From positions 1-64,000 of the forward strand of contig JACQDB010000161.1 in assembly GCA_016201275.1 (NCBI GenBank): a DNA stretch of 64,000 nt. Direction: 5' to 3'. The notes beneath the pieces were generated by a model. That model searched no databases and had not been told where the DNA came from. It was given only the letters and a program-made list of their open reading frames with translations. How positions within the stretch are numbered: the first letter of the stretch is position 1; each line of letters begins with the position of its first letter. A program made the position numbers and the translations under genes. Positions 1 to 8,956 of the stretch are shown one piece after another. Source of the stretch: Acidobacteriota bacterium. Lineage in GTDB: Bacteria; Acidobacteriota; Blastocatellia; UBA7656.

Positions 1-1
1 C

Positions 2-115
2 TGGCATTATCAAGGACGCATCATCCGTAAGGTACTGGCGCATACGGTCGGCGTCTTTCTCAATCTACAAATGAGGCGACCGTCGCTTGATTTGGATGGC
101 CTCCTCGCAATTTGA
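2..115 (+). pseudogene. Transposase C-terminal end, cut by the window edge
   Basis: An open frame enters from the left edge and ends with TGA at 113-115. Its 37 residues contain RIIRKVLAHTVGVFLN followed by a short Leu/Asp-rich tail, which resembles the C-terminal helix of DDE transposases (IS982/IS4-like; the exact family is uncertain). The remaining sequence to 331 has no convincing gene and may hold the end of the insertion sequence, but I could not identify a terminal inverted repeat. The element may be complete outside the window. Confidence 0.45.
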
Positions 116-331
116 GCGATGAAAGAGTCGCACATTAGGTATACCTTGCATAGCGATATGAACTGTGCGGCTTGGCGACTTGGCCTGCAAATTAGATTAT
201 CCTTCCCGTTATCGGGTTTCGTGCAAAGAAGTGTTAGAAACGAGCGAGCGAAATCGGATTGTGGAATTCGCTTTTCGGCGTCGTCTCCTGCTAACATCTA
301 GCCTCTGAAATCTGGCATCTGAAAATCGTTT

Positions 332-1870
332 ATGTTTATTCCGCAAGGCAAAGTCGTGCATCAGAATCTGGCGACCAGCTATGTGCTGGTGGAGGCGCTG
401 GTGGCCGATTTATGCGAAGGCGGGTTTTCCGGCGTCGTCGAAATTACGCTGCGCGATACTGATAATCACATCGTTTTCGATAGAGGCAAGGTGATCGGCG
501 TCATCGAAAAACGCGGCACGCAATACGCCATCAAAACGGCTATCAACGATGTCACTGCCAGAGCTAAAACCGAACGCGGAGGCGTCTCTATCTTCGCTTA
601 CGCAGTCCCGGTCGCCAAAGCCTTGGCTGGAAGAATGTTTGCCGAAACCCTCTATGCAAAACTCAGCACAGAATTCGCCGACCTCGAAAAATTGATTGGC
701 AAATTTATGCGCGAACGCGAACGCCTGTGGTTCATAGAAGTATTTGCCGAAGCCAACCCGGTCATGATTTTCATAGACGATGGCAGGTGCAGCGTCATCC
801 CTTCCAATGCCATCGCCAACGACAGCGATTTGGAAATTGCCGGATTGCCAAACCACATCGCCTTGCGGCAATTGATTGAACGCTGCCAGCAAGCGGGCGG
901 CAGTTTTGATGTTCATTTCAAAACCGCTAACGATGAACCTGCGGCAACACCTTTGGCCAGCGGCGGGCGCGCCGCGCAAGGCGACAGCGCCGCGCCACCC
1001 ACGGTCGCGCCTTTGCCTGCCGCTGCTTTATCGTCAGCCGTTGATGCCATTCCTTCTTCGCCACACGCTGCGCTTGACCAAGGGTTGCCGCTTGAACCTG
1101 CCAGTTATCAGCGCCAGGAAATCGCCGCCACTCTTTCGCATCGTCAAGCGCCGCCCTCGCCGGACTTCATTACCGCAGACGATTTCGAGATGATGAAAGC
1201 CGCCGAACCAACTTCCTACGGCGTCGAAGTAAGTACCACGCCGACACCGGCCAGCGCCAAAAACGGCGCGGCAGAGCCAGCAAACTTTGACGCTTTGGTT
1301 GCGCCAAGCGCGGTGGGCGAAGGCAACGCACCGGTCCAACATCAAGCGAAAGCCAAACCGCAGGCTACGCCGAAAGCCGCAGGCAACAAGGCAAAAGATT
1401 TGCGGATTCTGCCGACTCGTGAATTGATGGCCTTGTCCGATGATAGCGAAAAAACCGCAGACGATTTACGCCTGGCGGAGATTAAAAAATTACTCGGCGA
1501 GATGGCCAAAGCTATCGAAGATGTTTTGCGAATCATCGAGCAGCGCGATGATTTCCCTTTGCACTTGCGCGCTGGACAATTGAAACTGGCGTTGCAATAT
1601 CCTTTCCTCGATCCCTTCGGCGCAGAGTTCGAGTACATGGAAGGCGAGATTGTTTTCGTCGGTCAGGCGACTGCCGAAGACTTCATCGCCGGCGTCACCG
1701 ATGCTCTGCGACTGGCGGTTACCAGCGCTCTTCAAGAGAGCGCCAACCCGACGCGCTTGCGCTCCTTTTTCATAGATAAACTGCGCTTCATTTTTAATCG
1801 CAGCCGCGAAGAGTACCTACAGCATGGGCTGGATGCGTCGCTGGAACAAATTGCTGGCGTGCAGTTTTGA
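332..1870 (+). CDS. Conserved hypothetical protein, DUF4388-like N-terminal region
   Basis: A 512-residue soluble protein with no signal peptide or membrane segment. Residues 1-200 look like a folded alpha/beta domain beginning MFIPQGKVVHQNL, with a phrase (FDRGKVIGVIEKRGTQYAI) reminiscent of DUF4388-type domains that report effector binding. Residues about 200-355 are Ala/Pro-rich and low in complexity, so probably a flexible linker. Residues about 370-512 form a second, mostly helical domain. No catalytic motif is visible. The ATG at 332 has no strong Shine-Dalgarno sequence. It stands alone, convergent with miaA. I do not recognise a function; a signalling or motility scaffold is only a guess. 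Confidence 0.75.
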   Translation: MFIPQGKVVHQNLATSYVLVEALVADLCEGGFSGVVEITLRDTDNHIVFDRGKVIGVIEKRGTQYAIKTAINDVTARAKTERGGVSIFAYAVPVAKALAGRMFAETLYAKLSTEFADLEKLIGKFMRERERLWFIEVFAEANPVMIFIDDGRCSVIPSNAIANDSDLEIAGLPNHIALRQLIERCQQAGGSFDVHFKTANDEPAATPLASGGRAAQGDSAAPPTVAPLPAAALSSAVDAIPSSPHAALDQGLPLEPASYQRQEIAATLSHRQAPPSPDFITADDFEMMKAAEPTSYGVEVSTTPTPASAKNGAAEPANFDALVAPSAVGEGNAPVQHQAKAKPQATPKAAGNKAKDLRILPTRELMALSDDSEKTADDLRLAEIKKLLGEMAKAIEDVLRIIEQRDDFPLHLRAGQLKLALQYPFLDPFGAEFEYMEGEIVFVGQATAEDFIAGVTDALRLAVTSALQESANPTRLRSFFIDKLRFIFNRSREEYLQHGLDASLEQIAGVQF

Positions 1871-1918
1871 TTTCCCCGTCGGGCGACGGAAAATCCCTCA
1901 CGCGAAGGCCTCGTGTGA

Positions 1919-2008
1919 ATTCCCAGCAGCTCAATCCGTTTGCGCCAATGGGGACGGATAATCCGCGCCGCGCCGCAGCCTCCGCCCTATCTGCTGGGAA
2001 TTTTTTTT
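1919..2008 (+). terminator. Possible terminator with a long stem-loop and T8 tail
   Basis: Arms ATTCCCAGCAG (1919-1929) and CTGCTGGGAAT (1991-2001) are perfectly complementary and are followed by a run of eight T ending at 2008. The loop is long (61 nt) but GC-rich and could itself fold. It lies 48 bp past the stop of the upstream gene and before the convergent miaA, so a terminator role is likely but not certain. Confidence 0.45.
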
Positions 2009-2077
2009 GCGGAGGCGGACATCGAATCTTCGCACCTTCACGCCATTGATTTTTCAACCCGCCTACTGCAAAGGTCG

Positions 2078-3010
2078 CTACAAATCTTTATCCCGCATCA
2101 TGGAAAGATAATCGCTGGCTTCGTGGAATGCCTGTTGGTCATCGCCGAAGCGTTGCAGCCATTTCACCTCGGCTTGGGCGCGCCACCAACTCAATTGCCG
2201 TTTGGCATAATGCCGTGTGTCGAGTTTCATCTGATTGAGCGCGTCCTCCCGCGTTCGCCAGCCCTGTAAATATTCGACCACGCGACGATAGCCATGCGCC
2301 TGAAAGGCTTTGGCATTGGCCGGTACGCCGCTTTCCAGCAAGCCTTTGACCTCTTCAATCAAGCCGCTTGCAAACATCAATTCAGCGCGGCGATTAATTT
2401 TTTCATAGAGCAAATCACGCGGCGGTGACAGCGCGACAATGCGTATGCGCGAAGCCAGTGGCGGCGGTGGCGGCAAGTCTTTTTGAGCTTCGGAGATGCG
2501 CCTGCCGGTTTGAAAATAAAACGCCAGAGCGCGCAGCGCTTTTGACCAATCACGCGGGCTGATGGCCGCAGCGGCTTTGGCGTCCAGGCGGCGCAACAGA
2601 CGATGCAGATGCTCTGGACTGTGGCGGTCGCGCACCTTCATCAAGCGCTCGCGCAAAGTTAAATCGGTCGCCGGACTTGCAAAAACCGGATGCGTGATGG
2701 CGCGCAGATAAAAGCCTGTGCCGCCGACTAAAATCGCCATACGCTGGCGCGCTTCTATCTCTTCAATCGTTGCAATGGCAAGTTTGGCATACTCACCGGC
2801 AGTAAAATTTTCCGTAGGCTCGACCAGATCAATCAAGTGATGCGGCACGCCGCCTTGTTCTGCGGGCGGCACTTTGGCGGTGGCGACATAGATGCGGCGA
2901 TAGACCTGCACGGAATCGAGATTGATGATTTCGCCATGAAATTGTTGAGCGAGTTTGATGCCCAGTTCACTTTTGCCCGACGCTGTGGGACCGACGATTG
3001 CAGGTATCAT
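2078..3010 (-). CDS. miaA: tRNA dimethylallyltransferase MiaA
   Basis: Transfers a dimethylallyl group from DMAPP to N6 of A37 in tRNAs that read codons starting with U. The 310-residue length is normal. The N-terminal P-loop GPTASGKS (residues 7-14) binds the pyrophosphate. The family motifs INLDSVQVYR and VGGTGFYLRA follow, as does the C-terminal helical region with TRHYAKRQLSWWR that contacts tRNA. The gene reads toward the hypothetical gene at 332 and is divergent from the efflux operon at 3265. No mutL or hfq neighbour, as seen in Proteobacteria, is present. Identification is firm. Confidence 0.97.
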   Translation of the reverse strand: MIPAIVGPTASGKSELGIKLAQQFHGEIINLDSVQVYRRIYVATAKVPPAEQGGVPHHLIDLVEPTENFTAGEYAKLAIATIEEIEARQRMAILVGGTGFYLRAITHPVFASPATDLTLRERLMKVRDRHSPEHLHRLLRRLDAKAAAAISPRDWSKALRALAFYFQTGRRISEAQKDLPPPPPLASRIRIVALSPPRDLLYEKINRRAELMFASGLIEEVKGLLESGVPANAKAFQAHGYRRVVEYLQGWRTREDALNQMKLDTRHYAKRQLSWWRAQAEVKWLQRFGDDQQAFHEASDYLSMMRDKDL

Positions 3011-3264
3011 GATGATTTTTTACAATGAATATTTGCCGCTGGCAACTGTAGCAGAGCGCGTCGAGATTCTGAAATGAAGGGCGCAGGCGGACCGCATAAT
3101 TTTTTTCTGAAGGCGTTTGAAACTTTTTGCTGTAGCCTTCGCTGTAACCGTGAAGCGCAGGCAAGCGTCTAAGAATAGGGCGAGAAAATCACCAAGATGA
3201 TTGATAAATTGGCTTGCTACGCAGCAATGTTGAGCGGCGAGAAATAGCCGGAACGGTAGAGAGC

Positions 3265-4863
3265 ATGAAGAATTTTTTCAGCGCCTTGAAAAAGCGCAAG
3301 GCCATAATCGGTATCGTCGTGGGAGTGGCGGCGGCAGCAACAACGGCTTATTTTATCTGGGGCAATAAAGCCAGCGCCAGCGATTACATCACCGCAAAAG
3401 TTGAACGCGGTTCGGTGGACGTAAGCGTTTCGGCAACCGGAACGGTGCAGGCGGTGACCACCGTGCAGGTCGGTTCGCAAGTGTCAGGTGCCGTGCAATG
3501 GCTGGGCGCGGATTTCAACACCGAGGTGAAACGCGGACAGGTGATTGCCCGTTTAGACCCTACGGTGTTTCAGGCGCAGGTTGATAATGCCCGCGCCAAT
3601 GTCACCAATGCAGAGGCCGCCGTTCAGGCCGCCGAAACCGAAATCACCAATCAACAAGCGAACCTGGCGGCGGCCCGCGCCAATCAGGAAGTCACCCGCG
3701 TGCAGCGCGACGATGCTCTAGCGCTGGTCAAACGCTATCAGGAAATCAAGAATGTGATTGCTGGGCGCGATATAGAAGCGGCGCAGGCCAACGCCAACGC
3801 TGCCGCTGCGCGTTATCAACAGGCGGCGGCGCAAGTCAATCAGGCGCAAGCCGCGAACGCTGCCGCGAAGGCCAAAGTGGTACAGGCGCAAGCCGCGCTG
3901 GCGCAGGCCCGAGCGCAATTGCAACAGGCCACCGCCAACCTCGATCATTCCATCATCACCTCGCCGATTGATGGCGTCGTCATTTCGCGCAACGTGGATG
4001 TAGGCCAAACGGTTGCCGCAAGTTTGCAAGCGCCTACCTTGTTCACCATTGCCAACGACCTTACGAAAATGCAGGTCTTGGCTTCGATAGATGAAGCCGA
4101 TGTCGGACAAATCAAACAGGGCATCAAAGCCAATTTCACGGTTGATGCTTTCGCCAATGAAACCTTCGCAGGGGAAATCACGCAACTGCGTTTGAACGCT
4201 CAGACGGTGCAGAATGTCGTCACCTACAACGCCGTAATCGAAGTGGCAAATCCGGAAATGAAACTGCGACCGGGGATGACTGCCAACATCACGATTCCTG
4301 TCAATCATAGGGAAAATGTTTTGACGATTCCGAATGCGGCTCTGCGGTTTCGCCCGAACCTCTCGGAGCAGGAACAGGCGGCCTTGCGCGAGAAGATGGA
4401 AGAGCGTCGCAAACAACGCGAAGCCCAACGCGGCGCAGCAGCGCCCGATCAAGCGCAGGGCGCGGCAACCGCGAATCAGGAGCCATCACCGCGACCAGGC
4501 CAACAGCAAGAACCAGCGCCTCAACAAGGCCAACCTCAACCAAGTCCGCAAGGGCGACAAAGCCAGCCGCCAGGGCAAGCGACGCCAGGCGGTGGACAAA
4601 CTCCAGCCGCCAACGCCACTGATGAAGGCCAACGTCGGCAAGCCGGGCAAATGGTTTGGGTGTTGATTAGCGGCAAGACTGTTGAGCCGCGCTTCGTTCG
4701 CACAGGATTGACCAACGGGCGCGTTACGGAAATCGTTAGCGGCGACATACACGAAGGCGATACCGTCATCATCGGCCAGACTGACGCGGGGGGCAATAAC
4801 AATCGCCAGCAACCCACTTCGCCGTTCACGCAACGACCCGGCGGCGGTCCTAGGGGCCGATAA
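3265..4863 (+). CDS. Periplasmic adaptor of MacA/HlyD family (efflux)
   Basis: Membrane-fusion subunit that links an inner-membrane ABC exporter to an outer-membrane channel. From ATG 3265 the protein has 532 residues: an N-terminal membrane anchor (IIGIVVGVAAAATTAYFIWG), a biotinyl-lipoyl-like half motif, a long Ala/Gln-rich coiled-coil hairpin, the returning lipoyl half (SPIDGVVISRNVDVGQTV) and a beta-barrel. An unusual Pro/Gln-rich insertion of about 90 residues precedes the C-terminal membrane-proximal domain. An in-frame upstream start at 3214 would add 17 residues ahead of the anchor and is less likely. It is first in an operon with the ATPase and permease. No TolC-like gene is in the window. 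Confidence 0.92.
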   Translation: MKNFFSALKKRKAIIGIVVGVAAAATTAYFIWGNKASASDYITAKVERGSVDVSVSATGTVQAVTTVQVGSQVSGAVQWLGADFNTEVKRGQVIARLDPTVFQAQVDNARANVTNAEAAVQAAETEITNQQANLAAARANQEVTRVQRDDALALVKRYQEIKNVIAGRDIEAAQANANAAAARYQQAAAQVNQAQAANAAAKAKVVQAQAALAQARAQLQQATANLDHSIITSPIDGVVISRNVDVGQTVAASLQAPTLFTIANDLTKMQVLASIDEADVGQIKQGIKANFTVDAFANETFAGEITQLRLNAQTVQNVVTYNAVIEVANPEMKLRPGMTANITIPVNHRENVLTIPNAALRFRPNLSEQEQAALREKMEERRKQREAQRGAAAPDQAQGAATANQEPSPRPGQQQEPAPQQGQPQPSPQGRQSQPPGQATPGGGQTPAANATDEGQRRQAGQMVWVLISGKTVEPRFVRTGLTNGRVTEIVSGDIHEGDTVIIGQTDAGGNNNRQQPTSPFTQRPGGGPRGR

Positions 4864-4872
4864 GCAACCGTT

Positions 4873-4981
4873 AGTCGTCTGGAGTCCGGTGTCCGGCGTT
4901 TAGGCTTGAACAAACGATTTTGTTTTTTGTGAACGTAGCCATTCATCAGCATAGACGCCGGACTTCGGACTCCAGACGACT
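4873..4981. repeat. 27-bp inverted repeat between the adaptor and ATPase genes
   Basis: Arms 4873-4899 and 4955-4981 are complementary with two mismatches out of 27 (core GTCGTCTGGAGTCCG). The loop is 55 nt. The structure fills the spacer between the two efflux genes, so the operon mRNA should carry a strong hairpin there. It could act as a partial terminator or a processing site, or be a dispersed palindromic element. Its presence argues against a translation start for the ATPase at 4920, inside the repeat unit. Confidence 0.75.
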
Positions 4982-5000
4982 GACGCAGGGGAGTAAGAAG

Positions 5001-5816
5001 TTGGAAACTCAGGTCACTGCACAAATTCATCAAGCCACCGATGCGCTGCATACTACGTCGTTGATTTCACTGGTTCACATTCATAAAACCTATATGATGG
5101 GCGACGTAGAAATTCATGCCTTGCGCGGCATCTCGCTCAATATTCAACGCGGCGAATTCGTCGCCATTATGGGCACCAGCGGGTCGGGCAAATCTACGAC
5201 CATGAATATACTTGGTTGTTTGGATAAACCGACGCGAGGCCATTATTACCTGGATGGCGAAGACGTATCGAAACTTTCACGCGATGAACTGGCCGACATA
5301 CGCAATCGTAAAATTGGTTTTGTCTTTCAAGGCTTCAATCTTTTGTCGCGCACCACGGCGCTGGAAAACGTCGAACTGCCCATGCTCTATCTCGGCTTGA
5401 AACCCGCCGAACGCCTCAAGCGCGCTACGGAAGCGTTGGAGATTGTCGGCCTCAGCGACCGTATGCACAATATGCCCAATCAACTTTCCGGTGGGCAGCA
5501 ACAGCGCGTCGCCATAGCGCGTTCGCTGGTCAATCATCCGGCGATTATTCTGGCCGACGAACCAACCGGCAATCTTGACAGCCGTACTTCGATTGAAGTG
5601 ATGGACGTATTTCAACGCTTGAACGAGGAGCGCGGCATCACCATCGCGTTGGTGACGCACGAACACGACATCGCGCAATACACCAGGCGCATGGTGGTTT
5701 TTAAGGATGGCAAAATCCGCAAAGATGAACCGGTAGGCGAGACGCGCTCGGCGCGTGAAGAGTTGAAAAATATGCCGCTCATCGCTGACGAAGACGACGA
5801 GGAGGACGACGAATGA
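5001..5816 (+). CDS. ABC transporter ATP-binding protein, MacB/LolD type
   Basis: Nucleotide-binding subunit driving the MacA/MacB-type exporter. The TTG at 5001 is preferred because AGGGGAG lies just upstream and the longer ATG 4920 form would be read through an inverted repeat; this gives 271 residues. Walker [10 protein letters not shown] is near residues 58-66, followed by the Q-loop, the signature LSGGQQQR, Walker [13 protein letters not shown] and an H-loop (VTHEHD). The C-terminus is strongly acidic (DEDDEEDDE). The stop overlaps the permease start in ATGA (5813-5816), so the two are translationally coupled. Confidence 0.93.
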   Translation: METQVTAQIHQATDALHTTSLISLVHIHKTYMMGDVEIHALRGISLNIQRGEFVAIMGTSGSGKSTTMNILGCLDKPTRGHYYLDGEDVSKLSRDELADIRNRKIGFVFQGFNLLSRTTALENVELPMLYLGLKPAERLKRATEALEIVGLSDRMHNMPNQLSGGQQQRVAIARSLVNHPAIILADEPTGNLDSRTSIEVMDVFQRLNEERGITIALVTHEHDIAQYTRRMVVFKDGKIRKDEPVGETRSAREELKNMPLIADEDDEEDDE

Positions 5817-7036
5817 ATCTGTGGGGGACCTTTAGAATTGCCTTGCGCGCCTTGAGCCGCAATAAACTGCGTTCGTCTTTAACGATGCTCGGCATCATCA
5901 TTGGTGTCGGTGCGGTCATCGCTATGGTGGGCATAGGGCAAGGGGCATCGGCTTCGATACAAGCGCAGATTTCCAACCTCGGCAACAATATGTTGATCGT
6001 CTTTGCCGGGTCGTCAAACACCGGCGGCACACGCGGCGGCTTTGGTTCAGGCACGACGCTGTTGCCCGAAGACATCACGGCCATCGAGCAGGAATGCTCG
6101 GCGGTCAAAGCCGCAAGCCCGGTGGTCAGAGCCAATGGGCAACTGGTTTTCGGCAATCAGAACTGGGTGGCTTCAAGCGGCATTCAAGGCACCAACGAAA
6201 AATTTCCTGAGATACGCGCCTGGCCTATGGCGGCGGGCGAATTTTTCAGCGAAGCCGATGTGCGGAATGCGACGCGGGTGTGTGTGATCGGCAAAACCGT
6301 TGCCGATAATTTGTTTGCTGGCAGCGACCCCGTGGGACAGACTCTGCGGGTTCGCAATCTGCCGTTTCGGGTGCTGGGCGTGTTAAGCGTGAAAGGCCAG
6401 AATCAATTTGGGCAAGACCAGGACGACACGGTGCTTGTTCCCTACACCACAGCGCAAAAAAAGATGTTAAACATCACCCATGTGCAAGCGGCAATGGTGT
6501 CGGCAATCAGCGCCGCTGCAACCTTCACCGCCGAAAAACAGATCACCGATTTACTGCGCCAACGGCATAAACTGTCGGGCAATCAGGAAAATGATTTCAC
6601 GGTTCGCAACCTCACAGACGTAGCCGAAGCGGCTGACCAGTCCAGCAAAATCATGACCAATCTGTTGGCCTCCATCGCCGGTGTGTCGCTGCTGGTTGGC
6701 GGCATAGGCATTATGAACATCATGCTGGTGTCGGTGACCGAACGCACACGCGAGATTGGCATACGCATGGCGATAGGCGCACGCAGCGGCGTCATTCGTC
6801 GGCAATTTTTAATCGAGTCCATCACGCTGTCGGTGGTCGGCGGTATCTTCGGCGTCTTGGTCGGTGTCGGCGCGTCCATCATTATCTCGAAGACCTTGAA
6901 TTGGCCGACCTTGATCTCGCCGGTTTCGATAATCGCTTCGGTGGTCTTTTCGGTACTCGTAGGCGTAGGCTTTGGCTATTACCCGGCGCGCAAGGCTGCC
7001 GCTTTAGACCCGATTGAAGCGCTGCGCTACGAATAA
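5813..7036 (+). CDS. ABC transporter permease, MacB/FtsX family
   Basis: A 407-residue inner-membrane subunit. The N-terminal helix ([24 protein letters not shown]) is the typical first segment of MacB-like permeases. A periplasmic MacB_PCD domain spans about residues 45-250, and three C-terminal helices form the FtsX domain ([14 protein letters not shown] is the coupling region). It pairs with the separate ATPase just upstream, unlike Escherichia coli MacB where both are fused. The substrate cannot be told from sequence; macrolides, peptides, lipids and siderophores are all known for the family. Confidence 0.93.
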   Translation: MNLWGTFRIALRALSRNKLRSSLTMLGIIIGVGAVIAMVGIGQGASASIQAQISNLGNNMLIVFAGSSNTGGTRGGFGSGTTLLPEDITAIEQECSAVKAASPVVRANGQLVFGNQNWVASSGIQGTNEKFPEIRAWPMAAGEFFSEADVRNATRVCVIGKTVADNLFAGSDPVGQTLRVRNLPFRVLGVLSVKGQNQFGQDQDDTVLVPYTTAQKKMLNITHVQAAMVSAISAAATFTAEKQITDLLRQRHKLSGNQENDFTVRNLTDVAEAADQSSKIMTNLLASIAGVSLLVGGIGIMNIMLVSVTERTREIGIRMAIGARSGVIRRQFLIESITLSVVGGIFGVLVGVGASIIISKTLNWPTLISPVSIIASVVFSVLVGVGFGYYPARKAAALDPIEALRYE

Positions 7037-7164
7037 ACTGCACCGCTCCAACACACCGGCCAAACGATTTCAGGTTTTCATCAGAGGCCGTTTGGTGGTT
7101 TGCCGATCAAGTTTTTTCAAGCGCAAGAACCGTGTCGCCGTGCAATTTTTAACCACGCGGTGTA

Positions 7165-7270
7165 GCGAGAGCGTGTCGCAGAATTTCAGCCACCGCCCAT
7201 ATGTTGTAGTTGGCTAAACCATCACCTACAATATCTGGACAAAACATTCATTTCTGCTACACGCTCTCGC
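7165..7270. repeat. Palindromic element family 1, copy 1
   Basis: A 106-bp near-perfect hairpin element with ends GCGAGAGCGTGTCGCAGAA (7165-7183) and, in complement, 7252-7270, with one mismatch. The interior (CCATATGTTGTAG...CTACAATATCTGG) matches the copies at 8829-8930 and 50890-50991. This copy lacks the TA termini of the other two. It occupies the spacer (7037-7398) between the exporter operon and the sigma-factor gene and could influence its transcription. I see nothing else in this spacer. Confidence 0.8.
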
Positions 7271-7398
7271 GACTTTTTCAACATCGCTCATGGTCTCACT
7301 CACAAAAATTATTTTTACTCACTAACTTTTTCGCCAGCGTTTGACTCTATATTCATGTGAGGCTATTGCAGCCGCGCAAAAATTGGTTCGGAGTAAGG

Positions 7399-7956
7399 AT
7401 GGCAAAGGCAAGCGCAGAACCGCCCGATGAAATCCTTGTGGTCGGGGCGATACTCGGCAGTCTGGATGCCTTCGATGAGTTGGCGTCGCGTTATCGCGCT
7501 GCGGCGGTGCGCGTGGCGCAAAGCATCGTCGGACGCGAGGACGCCGAAGACGTAGCGCAAGAGGCTTTGTTGCTGGCCTTCAAAGCCTTGCCTTCGATTG
7601 ACGAGCCGTCGAAGTTCGCTGCTTGGTTGTCGGCCATCACTCGCCATCGCGCCTTGCGCTTTGGCAAACGCGAAAGCCTGCACCAAGCCGGTCGCGTAGA
7701 ACTGGATGAAGTGCTGCTTGAAAATATCGCCGCCCTGTCGCGGCCTTTCGTGCAGCAAAGCTCAGAAGAATTGAATCGGGCGCTGGAAACGGTGGCACCG
7801 GATTACGCTTTGGTTTTGCGTATGCGGTTTCTTGACGAGATGCCTTTGAAACGCATCGCCGCGTTTTTAGGGGTGCCGGTTTCAACGGTGAAATGGCGCG
7901 TGCATCAGGGCAAAAAACTGCTGCGCGAAGCATTATTGAAAATCAGAGGTGAATAA
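7399..7956 (+). CDS. ECF RNA polymerase sigma factor
   Basis: A 185-residue sigma-70 family factor of the extracytoplasmic-function type. Sigma region 2 covers about residues 20-75 (LDAFDELASRYR...GREDAEDVAQEALLLAFKAL). Region 4 covers about 130-180 (DYALVLRMRFLDEMPLKRIA, VPVSTVKWRVHQGKKLL), the helix-turn-helix that reads the -35 box. ATG 7399 has GGAG at 7390-7393; an upstream start at 7357 would add 14 residues. The next gene starts directly after its TAA stop (7954-7956), the usual place of an anti-sigma gene, but that product has no recognisable anti-sigma motif. Confidence 0.9.
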   Translation: MAKASAEPPDEILVVGAILGSLDAFDELASRYRAAAVRVAQSIVGREDAEDVAQEALLLAFKALPSIDEPSKFAAWLSAITRHRALRFGKRESLHQAGRVELDEVLLENIAALSRPFVQQSSEELNRALETVAPDYALVLRMRFLDEMPLKRIAAFLGVPVSTVKWRVHQGKKLLREALLKIRGE

Positions 7957-8316
7957 ATGGAAAAAGAACAGGAGATCAAAAAATTGACCAGCGTGTTGCG
8001 GCGCATCGCTCGTTCGGCGAGTTATGCCGCCTGGTATAACGCCGCGCCGGACGCCGCCGCGTTTTGTGTCCGCCAATACAACGGCGTGCTGAAGCGCTTG
8101 ACCGAACTGGAACCGCAAGTTGCTCATGCCTTCGCGCCGCTTGCGGAAACGGCTTCGCCACAGGTGACGCGCCTGGTTGCGCGCGGACTCTGCGAATATT
8201 TTGCCGACCAGAGCGACGCGCAGGCCGCAAGAGAAGCGCCTTATCGCTCATTGCACACCGGCTGTTGGGGCGCAAAAAAAATGCGCCACGGCTGGGCGGC
8301 GTTCGGTCGCTGGTAA
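7957..8316 (+). CDS. Small protein of unknown function, paralogue of 8957-9415
   Basis: A 119-residue soluble protein that starts at the base after the sigma-factor stop, so translation is likely coupled. Its first 65 residues closely match the protein at 8957 (shared pattern: MExEQEIxKL, VLRR, AAFCVxQYNxVLxRLxEL). No membrane segment, zinc motif or known domain is visible. The region is probably helical. The C-terminal 30 residues (rich in Gly, Trp, Arg) do not match the paralogue and follow a run of eight A at about 8275-8282, so a frameshift or a recent divergence of the tail is possible. Position suggests an anti-sigma or co-regulatory role; this is inference. Confidence 0.7.
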   Translation: MEKEQEIKKLTSVLRRIARSASYAAWYNAAPDAAAFCVRQYNGVLKRLTELEPQVAHAFAPLAETASPQVTRLVARGLCEYFADQSDAQAAREAPYRSLHTGCWGAKKMRHGWAAFGRW

Positions 8317-8394
8317 GAAAGCCACAGCTAACCGTGGCGTGACCAATATCTGCAATAACGCTTTTGCCTGAGCAATGAAATAAGGAGGGCAACG

Positions 8395-8811
8395 ATGGCG
8401 GAAATGATTCGCGTAGCTTCGCTTGACGAGATGACCGAGACGATGGCGGTCTGCTTAAATCATCGAGACATTCCGTATTGCGTCATCAAATCCGGCGACA
8501 CCGTGCAAGCTTTCATTGCAGTCTGTCCGCACGAAAACAAAGTGATGAATCCGCCGTTGGTTCTTGATGGTTGCCTGGTCTGCCCTTTTCATAAGGTGGC
8601 TTTTGACGCAACGTCAGGCGCAGTACGAGAGGCGCGCAACAAGCGCCTCACCAAAGGGCTGTCGCCCGTGCAGACCGGAATTCTTGCCGGGGTGGTGTAT
8701 TTGCAGGCTCAAATCGAGCATCAGAGTTTTGCGCCCCTCAGCAAATGGCAACGCTTCATCAGAATATTCCGGCGTTTCGGGTTGCGCGCTACAAGTTTGG
8801 GCAAGGGTTGA
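8395..8811 (+). CDS. Rieske [2Fe-2S] domain protein
   Basis: A 138-residue soluble protein with both Rieske boxes: C44-P-H46 and C63-P-F-H66, which coordinate the 2Fe-2S cluster through two Cys and two His. It resembles stand-alone Rieske ferredoxins of dioxygenase or nitrite-reductase small-subunit type. The tail (residues 115-138) is basic and may be an interaction segment. A very good ribosome site (AAGGAGGG) precedes ATG 8395. It lies between the two paralogous small proteins and downstream of an ECF sigma factor, so electron transfer in a stress or redox response is plausible. No oxygenase partner is adjacent. Confidence 0.88.
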   Translation: MAEMIRVASLDEMTETMAVCLNHRDIPYCVIKSGDTVQAFIAVCPHENKVMNPPLVLDGCLVCPFHKVAFDATSGAVREARNKRLTKGLSPVQTGILAGVVYLQAQIEHQSFAPLSKWQRFIRIFRRFGLRATSLGKG

Positions 8812-8828
8812 AAGTAAAAGTTTATAGA

Positions 8829-8930
8829 TAGAGTCTGTCGCAGAATTCCAGAAACAGTCCATATCTTGTGGATGATTAAACCACCACATACAATATCTGG
8901 ACAGAAAATCCGTTTTTGCGACACCCTCTA
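8829..8930. repeat. Palindromic element family 1, copy 2
   Basis: A 102-bp palindromic element whose ends read TAGAGTCTGTCGCAGAA and, in complement, TAGAGGGTGTCGCAAAA. TA at both ends fits a TA target duplication of the IS630/mariner kind. The interior matches copies at 7165 and 50890. It lies between the Rieske gene and the second small paralogue, so copies 1 and 2 bracket the sigma-small protein-Rieske segment. Confidence 0.82.
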
Positions 8931-8956
8931 GTTAGCAATCACACAGGAGGTGTTGT

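Noticed and set aside
10-297. Minus-strand reading frame of 95 codons at the left edge
   Set aside because: It overlaps the transposase end on the other strand, has no recognisable domain and no ribosome site.
3718-4452. 244-codon minus-strand frame inside the adaptor gene
   Set aside because: It is antisense to a clear MacA-like protein and has no domain of its own.
7165-8930. Composite transposon bounded by two family 1 elements
   Set aside because: The elements are short, carry no transposase, and copy 1 lacks TA ends, so mobility of the enclosed genes is not supported.
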